A DNA stretch of 8,524 nt from NCBI GenBank assembly GCA_033763635.1, contig JANRKG010000398.1:1-8524 (forward strand). Direction: 5' to 3'. The position numbers and the translations under genes are program-made. The stretch is from JANRKG01 sp033763635. Lineage in GTDB: Bacteria > Cyanobacteriota > Cyanobacteriia > GCF-001939115. A model generated the notes under the pieces. That model had not been told where the DNA came from. It worked only from the letters and a program-made list of their open reading frames with translations, and searched no databases. Positions 1 to 5,292 of the stretch are shown one piece after another. Every line of letters starts with the position of its first letter. Positions within the stretch are counted from its first letter, which is position 1.

Positions 1-132
1 TTGGTCTTTGATCACGGAACTGTCACCCATCGAATTGATACGTTCAACGGGCGGGATGAGTTCCGCCAAGCGTTAGAGAAAATTGTTGTCACCTCTCCAG
101 CGTTGGTCGAAAGTTCTGGGATCAAGGGATAA
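1..132 (+). CDS. 3' end of an unidentified gene, possibly thioredoxin-like (partial)
   Basis: Reading frame 1 is open from the first base to a TAA at 130-132 and gives 43 residues; the start lies outside the window. The visible part begins LVFDHGTVTHRIDTF and continues with an amphipathic helix (EFRQALEKIV). The pattern of a hydrophobic strand, a turn with a glycine, a second strand and a closing helix resembles the end of the thioredoxin fold after the cis-proline (compare LLFKNGEV in thioredoxins). The CXXC active site, if present, would be upstream, so this is inference from a short fragment. It could be any small alpha/beta protein. A terminator-like hairpin begins about 60 bases after its stop codon, which supports this being a real gene end. 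It is unlikely to belong to the ndhF transcript. Confidence 0.5.
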   Translation: MVFDHGTVTHRIDTFNGRDEFRQALEKIVVTSPALVESSGIKG

Positions 133-194
133 CCCTTTCACTAATTTTTTAGGCCAATTTTTAGAACGATCGCAAAATCTGAAGATTTTTTGAA

Positions 195-274
195 TTTAAC
201 AATAAAAAATCTCTCTGGTAAAGCACCGTCCGTTGTTGACATAGGGCAAACCAGGGGGATTTTTTATTGTTAAA
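195..274 (+). terminator. long hairpin with A-tract/T-tract arms, probable terminator
   Basis: Bases 195-218 pair with 251-274 over 24 positions. On the forward-strand RNA all pairs are Watson-Crick except two G-U wobbles (212 with 257, 214 with 255); the loop is 32 bases (219-250). The inner part CTCTCTGG/CCAGGGGG is GC-rich and is followed by ATTTTTTATTGTT, which fits intrinsic termination of the forward gene ending at 132. The reverse-strand RNA would have A-C mismatches instead of wobbles, so the fold favours the forward direction. The loop is longer than in most terminators, so a small mobile or regulatory element is also possible. Confidence 0.6.
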
Positions 275-301
275 ACCGAAGTCTAGAATGCTCATTAAAA
301 C

Positions 302-329
302 TTGCTTTCATATCTCCTGATATTAGAAT
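302..329 (+). promoter_or_regulatory. candidate promoter for ndhF
   Basis: TTGCTT at 302-307 and TAGAAT at 324-329 are separated by 16 bases. The second box matches TATAAT at five of six positions; the first matches TTGACA at only three. If used, transcription would begin near 336 and give a leader of about 165 bases before ndhF. Another -10-like box, TAAAAT at 343-348, lies just downstream without a matching -35. The assignment rests on sequence match only. Confidence 0.25.
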
Positions 330-440
330 TTGTCGGTTTAACTAAAATCATCCTTCAGTAAAACGGAAAGACCAATCCCTTAGGATGACTGCAAAGACGA
401 TAGGGTTAATGCTACAAAGCAGTTTCAACCCAAGGGGTAT

Positions 441-479
441 GTCACAATGTAAACGGCTTTGACAATATGTAACTGTGAC
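441..479. promoter_or_regulatory. inverted repeat close to the ndhF start, possible operator
   Basis: GTCACA at 441-446 and TGTGAC at 474-479 are perfect inverted copies, 27 bases apart. The second arm ends 21 bases before the ndhF ATG. The half-site order is the reverse of the CRP-type TGTGA-N6-TCACA site and the spacing is wider, so it is not a classic CRP site. It may bind another dimeric regulator or be chance. Confidence 0.2.
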
Positions 480-500
480 GAAACAAAGTAGGCGTGAGTG

Positions 501-2597
501 ATGGAACCAATATACGAATATGCCTGGTTGATCCCCGTGTTGCCGTTAGTTGGCGCGATGCTAGTCGGACTGGGCTTAATTTCCTTTAATAACTTCACAA
601 ACCGTCTTCGGCAGCTTAATGCTGTCCTGATCGTTTCCCTGATTGGTGCTGCAATGGTTTTTTCCTTTGCAATCCTCTGGAGCCAATTGACAGGGCATGA
701 GTCCTACAACCACGTCATTGAATGGGCAGCGGCAGGGGACTTCCGGTTGACGATGGGCTATACCATTGACCATCTGACGGCCCTGATGCTTGTCGTTGTT
801 ACCACAGTTGCCTTTTTGGTGATGATCTATACCGACGGCTACATGGCGCATGATCCAGGCTACGTGCGGTTTTATGCTTATCTCAGTCTCTTTAGTTCCT
901 CCATGTTGGGGCTGGTGATTAGCCCTAATCTTGTCCAGATTTATATCTTCTGGGAATTGGTGGGGATGTGTTCCTACCTGTTGATCGGTTTCTGGTACGA
1001 CCGAAAAGGGGCTGCGGATGCCTGTCAAAAAGCATTCGTCACCAACCGCGTTGGAGACTTTGGATTACTGCTGGGAATTTTAGGTCTGTTCTGGGCAACG
1101 GGTAGTTTTGAGTTTGACGTGATTAGTGAACGCCTCTCAGCACTGGTGGAAAGTGGTGCTCTGAGTGGCTGGCTGGCGGCTCTCTTTGCGATCCTGGTGT
1201 TTCTTGGACCTGTTGCGAAGTCGGCCCAATTTCCCCTCCATGTCTGGTTGCCCGATGCGATGGAAGGCCCAACCCCCATCTCCGCCCTGATTCATGCGGC
1301 GACGATGGTGGCGGCGGGGGTTTTCCTGCTAGCTCGGATGTTCCCCTTATTTGAAGAAATCCCGACGGCCATGACGGTTGTGGCTTGGACGGGAGCTTTT
1401 ACCGCTTTCCTGGGAGCGACGATCGCTATTACCCAAAATGACATTAAGAAAGGGTTGGCTTATTCCACGATGTCCCAGTTGGGGTATATGGTGATGGCGA
1501 TGGGCGTGGGTGGTTACAGTGCTGGCTTGTTCCACCTGATGACCCATGCTTACTTCAAGGCCATGATGTTCCTGGGTTCTGGTTCTGTCATTCACGGTAT
1601 GGAAGCAGCGGTAGGCCATAATCCGGTCTACGCTCAAGATATGCGATTGATGGGGGGCTTACGGAAGTACATGCCCATTACCGCGATTACTTTCTTCATT
1701 GGTGTTCTGGCGATCTCTGGGATTCCTCCCTTTGCTGGGTTCTGGTCCAAGGATGAAATTCTCGGACTCACCTTTGCTGCCAACCCAATCCTGTGGGGGA
1801 TTGGCTACTTAACGGCTGGAATCACCGCCTTTTATATGTTCCGCATGTACTTCTCGACTTTTGAAGGGGAGTTTCGAGGTGAAGATTCTGCCATCCTGAA
1901 TACCATTCGGATTGAGCAGTTACAGGCGGCGGGTGTATCCATTGGTCCTGGTGCCATGAATTCAGCGGAACTGGCAACCCATGACGATCACAGCCACGAT
2001 GGGGAGCATGATGATCACGGGCATGGGCACAAACCCCATGAATCTCCCTTTACGATGGTCTTTCCCCTGGTCGCGCTGGCGGTGCCTTCCATCCTGATTG
2101 GATTGGTCGGCACTCCCTTTGCAAACTACTTCGAGGCATTCATTCACCCACCCGGAGAGGCGATCGTTGAGTCTACTCTCGAACTGACGTTCCACAGTTT
2201 GCCTCCAGAGCATCTAATGGAGTTCGCTACGATGGCAGGAAGCTCGGTTGGGATTTCTCTTCTGGGAATTACCCTGGCTTCTTTGATGTACCTGAGCCGG
2301 AAGATTGACCCAGCAGCGATCGCTGCCAAGATTCAACCGTTCTACCAGTTGTCCAAAAACAAGTGGTATTTCGATGAAATCTACGATGCTTTCTTTGTTC
2401 AGGGAAGCCGTCGTCTGGCCCGTCAGGTGTTAGAAGTGGATGTCCGGATTGTGGATGGCATCGTGAACCTGGCAGGGTTTGTGACATTGGTAACGGGTGA
2501 AGGGCTGAAGTACCTGGAAAATGGTCGTGCCCAATTCTATGCTCTAATTGTGTTCGGTGCGGTTTTGGGGTTGGTCATTCTTTCGGGAGTGACCTGA
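501..2597 (+). CDS. ndhF: NAD(P)H-quinone oxidoreductase subunit 5 (NdhF, NDH-1L type)
   Basis: NdhF is a large antiporter-like membrane subunit of thylakoid NDH-1, a relative of NuoL/ND5 that takes part in proton pumping while plastoquinone is reduced. The product is 698 residues with many membrane helices, close to the usual length. The start MEPIYEYAWLIPVLPLVGAM is typical of cyanobacterial NdhF1. Key residues are present: the helix-5 glutamate E152 in FWELVG, the helix-7 lysine K240 in GPVAKSAQFPLHVWLPDA, and the helix-12 pair K417/D418 in GFWSKDEIL. The C-terminal part, including KNKWYFDEIYDAFFVQG, fits the long lateral helix region. A loop at residues 494-513 contains eight histidines. 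The start could also be the GTG at 498, immediately before the ATG; ATG 501 is preferred, with AAGTAGG at 486-492 as a weak ribosome site. It probably shares a transcript with ndhD. Confidence 0.97.
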   Translation: MEPIYEYAWLIPVLPLVGAMLVGLGLISFNNFTNRLRQLNAVLIVSLIGAAMVFSFAILWSQLTGHESYNHVIEWAAAGDFRLTMGYTIDHLTALMLVVVTTVAFLVMIYTDGYMAHDPGYVRFYAYLSLFSSSMLGLVISPNLVQIYIFWELVGMCSYLLIGFWYDRKGAADACQKAFVTNRVGDFGLLLGILGLFWATGSFEFDVISERLSALVESGALSGWLAALFAILVFLGPVAKSAQFPLHVWLPDAMEGPTPISALIHAATMVAAGVFLLARMFPLFEEIPTAMTVVAWTGAFTAFLGATIAITQNDIKKGLAYSTMSQLGYMVMAMGVGGYSAGLFHLMTHAYFKAMMFLGSGSVIHGMEAAVGHNPVYAQDMRLMGGLRKYMPITAITFFIGVLAISGIPPFAGFWSKDEILGLTFAANPILWGIGYLTAGITAFYMFRMYFSTFEGEFRGEDSAILNTIRIEQLQAAGVSIGPGAMNSAELATHDDHSHDGEHDDHGHGHKPHESPFTMVFPLVALAVPSILIGLVGTPFANYFEAFIHPPGEAIVESTLELTFHSLPPEHLMEFATMAGSSVGISLLGITLASLMYLSRKIDPAAIAAKIQPFYQLSKNKWYFDEIYDAFFVQGSRRLARQVLEVDVRIVDGIVNLAGFVTLVTGEGLKYLENGRAQFYALIVFGAVLGLVILSGVT
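2316..2323. repeat. HIP1 octamer GCGATCGC
   Basis: This is a perfect copy of the highly iterated palindrome that is abundant in many cyanobacterial genomes. It lies inside ndhF. Near-matches with the CGATCG core recur through the window. Confidence 0.85.
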
Positions 2598-2612
2598 TGT
2601 TGTAATCAATTC

Positions 2613-2638
2613 GGAGGGTTGGAAACTTCCAACCCTCT
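2613..2638 (+). promoter_or_regulatory. perfect hairpin between ndhF and ndhD
   Basis: GAGGGTTGGAA at 2614-2624 and TTCCAACCCTC at 2627-2637 are perfect inverted copies, with a G-U pair possible outside them (2613/2638). Folded with a four-base AACT loop this is a stable GC-rich stem. It begins 16 bases after the ndhF stop and ends 33 bases before the ndhD start. What follows (TTCCCTTAATTG) is not a clear T-run, so full termination is doubtful. RNA processing, 3'-end protection or partial attenuation between the two genes are all possible. Confidence 0.6.
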
Positions 2639-2671
2639 TCCCTTAATTGTTGGTTTTTATTTTGTCTGTCT

Positions 2672-4285
2672 ATGACTACTGCTGCGACGACTGCTGCGAC
2701 GTTCCCCTGGTTGACGACGATCATTCTGTTCCCGATCGCCGCATCCCTCCTGGTTCCCCTGATCCCCGATAAGGATGGCAAAACGGTTCGCTGGTATGCC
2801 CTCATTGTAGGTTTGATTGACTTTGCCCTAATTTCCTATGCGTTCTACACGGAGTACGATCTTTCGAGTTCAAGCCTCCAGTTGGTTGAAAGCTATTCGT
2901 GGGTGCCCCAACTCGATTTGAAATGGTCGGTGGGAGCGGATGGCCTGTCAATGCCTTTGATCATTCTCACAGGCTTTATCACCACTCTGGCAACGCTCGC
3001 TGCTTGGCCCGTCACCCTCAAACCAAAGCTGTTTTACTTCCTATTACTGGCGATGTACGGCGGTCAAATTGCTGTATTCGCGGTGCAGGATATGTTGCTG
3101 TTCTTCCTGGTTTGGGAGTTGGAGTTGATTCCGGTCTACCTGTTGTTGGCGATCTGGGGAGGGAAAAAGCGCCTGTATGCCGCAACCAAGTTTATTCTCT
3201 ACACGGCGGGGGGGTCCCTATTCATTCTGCTAGCGTCGTTAGCGATGGCCTTTTATGGGGATACGATCACTTTTGATATGCAATCCCTCATGGCAAAGGA
3301 CTTCCCGCTAAAAATGCAACTTTGGCTCTATACAGGCTTTTTGATTGCCTACGCCATCAAGTTACCCATTATTCCCTTCCATACCTGGCTACCGGATGCC
3401 CACGGGGAAGCCACTGCGCCCGTCCACATGCTACTGGCTGGAATTCTGCTGAAGATGGGAGGCTATGCCCTGATCCGCATGAATGCTCAGATGTTGCCCG
3501 ATGCCCATGCAACGGTGGCTCCGGCCCTCGTGATTTTGGGGGTTGTAAATATTATCTATGCGGCCCTCACCTCTTTTGCCCAGCGCAATTTGAAGCGTAA
3601 GATTGCCTATTCTTCAATTTCCCACATGGGATTTGTGGTCATCGGTATTGCCTCCTTTACAGATCTGGGCTTAAGTGGAGCCGTTTTACAGATGGTTTCC
3701 CACGGTCTCATTGGGGCCAGCTTGTTCTTCCTGGTGGGGGCAACTTACGATCGCACCCATACCCTGATGCTGGATGAGATGGGCGGCATTGGCAAACAAA
3801 TGCCCAAAATCTTCTCCATGTTCACTGCCTGTTCCCTGGCATCCCTGGCTTTACCGGGGATGAGTGGTTTCGTTGCGGAATTGATGGTGTTTGTTGGTTT
3901 TGCGACGAGTGATGCCTATAACCCAACTTTCAAGACGATCGTGGTGATCCTGGCGGCGATCGGTGTAATCCTGACTCCGATCTACCTGCTATCCATGTTG
4001 CGGGAAATCTTCTACGGTCCCGAAAATAAAGAACTCACTTCGCATGAAAATCTGGTAGATGCGGAACCCCGAGAGGTCTTCATCGTTGCCTGTTTGCTGA
4101 TCCCCATTATTGGGATTGGGTTTTATCCAAAACTGCTGACCCAGGTTTATGACGCGAAGACGATCGAAATCACCGCCCGTCTGCGGCATTCGGTGCCAAC
4201 TCTGGTATCAGAACAAGCGGCAGTGGCACCGACTTGGCAGCCAACGAAATGGTTGAGTGCCCCTGAAATTGCATCTGCGAAATAA
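2672..4285 (+). CDS. ndhD: NAD(P)H-quinone oxidoreductase subunit 4 (NdhD1, NDH-1L type)
   Basis: NdhD is the second antiporter-like proton-pumping subunit encoded here, a relative of NuoM/ND4. The 537 residues match the NdhD1 class closely from FPWLTTIILFPIAASL onward, including VGADGLSMPLIILTGF and WLPDAHGEATAPVHMLL. Visible key residues are E149 in VWELELIPVY (helix 5), K230 in AIKLPIIPFHTW (helix 7), K261 in ILLKMGG (helix 8) and E403 in SGFVAELMVF (helix 12). The NdhD1 type marks the NDH-1L form used in respiration and cyclic electron flow, not the CO2-uptake forms with NdhD3/D4. The N-terminus begins with a threonine/alanine stretch caused by a 12-base tandem duplication. No Shine-Dalgarno is visible before ATG 2672. 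The gene lies 74 bases behind ndhF and is followed by a strong terminator. Confidence 0.96.
   Translation: MTTAATTAATFPWLTTIILFPIAASLLVPLIPDKDGKTVRWYALIVGLIDFALISYAFYTEYDLSSSSLQLVESYSWVPQLDLKWSVGADGLSMPLIILTGFITTLATLAAWPVTLKPKLFYFLLLAMYGGQIAVFAVQDMLLFFLVWELELIPVYLLLAIWGGKKRLYAATKFILYTAGGSLFILLASLAMAFYGDTITFDMQSLMAKDFPLKMQLWLYTGFLIAYAIKLPIIPFHTWLPDAHGEATAPVHMLLAGILLKMGGYALIRMNAQMLPDAHATVAPALVILGVVNIIYAALTSFAQRNLKRKIAYSSISHMGFVVIGIASFTDLGLSGAVLQMVSHGLIGASLFFLVGATYDRTHTLMLDEMGGIGKQMPKIFSMFTACSLASLALPGMSGFVAELMVFVGFATSDAYNPTFKTIVVILAAIGVILTPIYLLSMLREIFYGPENKELTSHENLVDAEPREVFIVACLLIPIIGIGFYPKLLTQVYDAKTIEITARLRHSVPTLVSEQAAVAPTWQPTKWLSAPEIASAK
2678..2701 (+). repeat. 12-base tandem duplication in the ndhD 5' end
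   Basis: ACTGCTGCGACG occurs twice in direct tandem (2678-2689 and 2690-2701), starting at codon 3 of ndhD. It is in frame and encodes Thr-Ala-Ala-Thr twice, lengthening the N-terminus before the conserved FPWLTT segment. Confidence 0.9.
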
Positions 4286-4302
4286 AATTGTTCGTCGGTT
4301 AG

Positions 4303-4346
4303 TCTATAAAAAACCCCTGATCGGGCGATCGGGGGTTTTTTATAGA
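4303..4346 (+). terminator. intrinsic terminator after ndhD
   Basis: Bases 4303-4322 pair with 4327-4346 around a GGGC loop, 20 positions with one G-U pair (4318/4331). The arms run TCTATAAAAAACCCC and GGGGTTTTTTATAGA, so the T-run follows the GC-rich core as in a rho-independent terminator. It starts 17 bases after the ndhD stop and should end the ndhF-ndhD transcript. The A-run on the other side means it could also act on the reverse strand. Confidence 0.88.
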
Positions 4347-4385
4347 GGAGATGCAAATTTTCTATAGGGTTCCTGTATTGGTGAT

Positions 4386-4607
4386 ATGAAACAAATTTTG
4401 GGATACGGTCTGATTAGTCTGGGCGTTTTGGGGACGCTTGGAATCATTAGTGTCTTACTTTACCTGCTAATGATCCTGTTTTTCTTCTGCCCCATCAGCC
4501 GATGCTGGCCCCAGATGATTGTGATCCCGCTACTGGCAGGACTTGCGATTGGGGTTTGTGTGTGGGTGGCTAAAAGAGGAGAAAAAATGATTCGAATCCG
4601 GAAGTAA
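4386..4607 (+). CDS. small predicted membrane protein, unknown function
   Basis: The frame encodes 73 residues with two hydrophobic segments, about residues 8-34 and 43-62, joined by a short polar turn with cysteines C35 and C40, and ending in a basic tail (KRGEKMIRIRK). This suggests a two-helix membrane protein; by the positive-inside rule the C-terminus probably faces the cytoplasm. I do not recognise a family. The ATG at 4386 lies 39 bases after the ndhD terminator; there is no clear ribosome site and no good promoter, so expression may depend on read-through or a weak promoter. The coherent topology with a charged tail favours a real gene, but a chance frame cannot be excluded. Its stop codon lies 11 bases from the end of the convergent protease gene. 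Confidence 0.5.
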   Translation: MKQILGYGLISLGVLGTLGIISVLLYLLMILFFFCPISRCWPQMIVIPLLAGLAIGVCVWVAKRGEKMIRIRK

Positions 4608-4618
4608 AAAGAATAAAA

Positions 4619-5125
4619 CTATCGCAATCGGAACTCAATCACATCCCGTTTCAGGGTTAAATCATATTCCCCCAAAAAATCCTGGCCCAGTAAGCCTGTG
4701 GGTAATTCTGGACCCGCGATCGCCACCTGCAAATTCCGTACTTCTGCCCCACTCACTGCCAGAGAACGGAGCAACCCGATGGGTAATTCAATTCCCTGGG
4801 CACTGGCAGTGTCAAAACGTCGCTTCGCAACTACGGGGATCGCAAGCTGCTTTGCCATCTGATGCGTAATCACCGTATCGTTTGCGCCCGTATCGACAAT
4901 CATTTCAAATCGATGCCCGTTGACCCGAACTTCTATAATGGGAGTCCGACCCGCTCGTTTTTTGATGGGAACGACATACATCCCTGGTCCCGCGAACCGG
5001 ACTGCCTTGTCCGATGCACTAACGATCGGGCAAGTTTCGGGAGCCTGAGCCTGTAACGGCAACTGAAGGCCCATGAGTACGCATAAACCGGAAAGGGTGA
5101 GGGCAATATGGGTCGGCGGGGTCAT
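4619..5125 (-). CDS. secreted retropepsin-like aspartic protease family protein
   Basis: The 168-residue product begins with a signal-peptide-like segment: a hydrophobic stretch at residues 7-25, then AQA at 26-28 as a likely signal peptidase site, so the mature protein is probably periplasmic or lumenal. The rest is a single retropepsin-like domain. The catalytic motif is VDTGAND with D78-T79-G80; strand pattern IIEVRVNGHRFEMIVDTGA precedes it, and LLGQDFL at 145-151 matches the second conserved hydrophobic-glycine motif of these proteins. Enzymes of this fold work as dimers, because one chain supplies one aspartate. The substrate is unknown. C31 is not within a lipobox, so a lipoprotein is unlikely. 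The ATG at 5125 has no clear Shine-Dalgarno. The gene is divergent from the DinG-like gene and converges with the small membrane protein gene. Confidence 0.85.
   Translation of the reverse strand: MTPPTHIALTLSGLCVLMGLQLPLQAQAPETCPIVSASDKAVRFAGPGMYVVPIKKRAGRTPIIEVRVNGHRFEMIVDTGANDTVITHQMAKQLAIPVVAKRRFDTASAQGIELPIGLLRSLAVSGAEVRNLQVAIAGPELPTGLLGQDFLGEYDLTLKRDVIEFRLR
4716..4723. repeat. HIP1 octamer GCGATCGC
   Basis: This is the second perfect HIP1 copy in the window, inside the aspartic protease gene. It supports a cyanobacterial origin. Confidence 0.85.
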
Positions 5126-5257
5126 GGGAATCTGAAATAATAAGAAATTCTAGAGTTCCCTCTTAGGATAGAGGCTTATCCAAAAGTAAACCATTGATTG
5201 CCTTCCTTCTCCGGAAGATTCCCCATCTCCTTGCTTGCCCCATCCCCTGAGTACCTC

Positions 5258-5266
5258 TGGCATAAT
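5258..5266 (+). promoter_or_regulatory. candidate extended -10 promoter of the DinG-like gene
   Basis: TGGCATAAT has the TG-N-TATAAT layout with five of six -10 matches. No good -35 box lies 16-18 bases upstream (TTGCTT at 5231 is too far). Transcription would begin near 5273, about 20 bases before the GTG at 5293, which agrees with that start codon. Confidence 0.3.
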
Positions 5267-5292
5267 GAAAGGATTGTCGTCCGCCTTCTAGA

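Larger units (their letters stand above)
133..500. other. gene-free interval upstream of ndhF
   Basis: This stretch of 368 bases holds no convincing gene. It is AT-rich compared with the flanking genes. Its first half contains a long hairpin (195-274) that probably ends the upstream transcript. Its second half holds the presumed ndhF promoter and leader, with a candidate -35/-10 pair at 302-329 and a short inverted repeat at 441-479. The longest small frame with an ATG (385-462, 25 codons) lacks a usual ribosome-binding spacing and has no recognisable content. Confidence 0.7.

Noticed and set aside
437..450. NtcA-like site (GTA-N8-TGT) before ndhF
   Set aside because: The second half should be TAC; only one half-site matches and no spaced -10 box follows.
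385..462. Small frame of 25 codons upstream of ndhF
   Set aside because: It has an ATG with AGG directly against it (no proper spacing) and no coherent protein features; it may be chance.
459..464. TTGACA as -35 box of an ndhF promoter
   Set aside because: The matching -10 position (about 482-487) reads AACAAA, and transcription would start almost at the ATG.
1347..1637. Reverse-strand open frames inside ndhF, and similar frames within ndhD and the phosphatase gene
   Set aside because: They are frames antisense to or overlapping clearly conserved proteins, with no ribosome site or family resemblance.
2613..2638. CRISPR repeat or insertion-sequence end
   Set aside because: The palindrome occurs once in the window, with no spacers, no second copy and no transposase nearby.
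5166..5181. GGATA/TATCC short inverted repeat between the divergent genes
   Set aside because: Arms of five bases are expected by chance, and it is not aligned with a good promoter.
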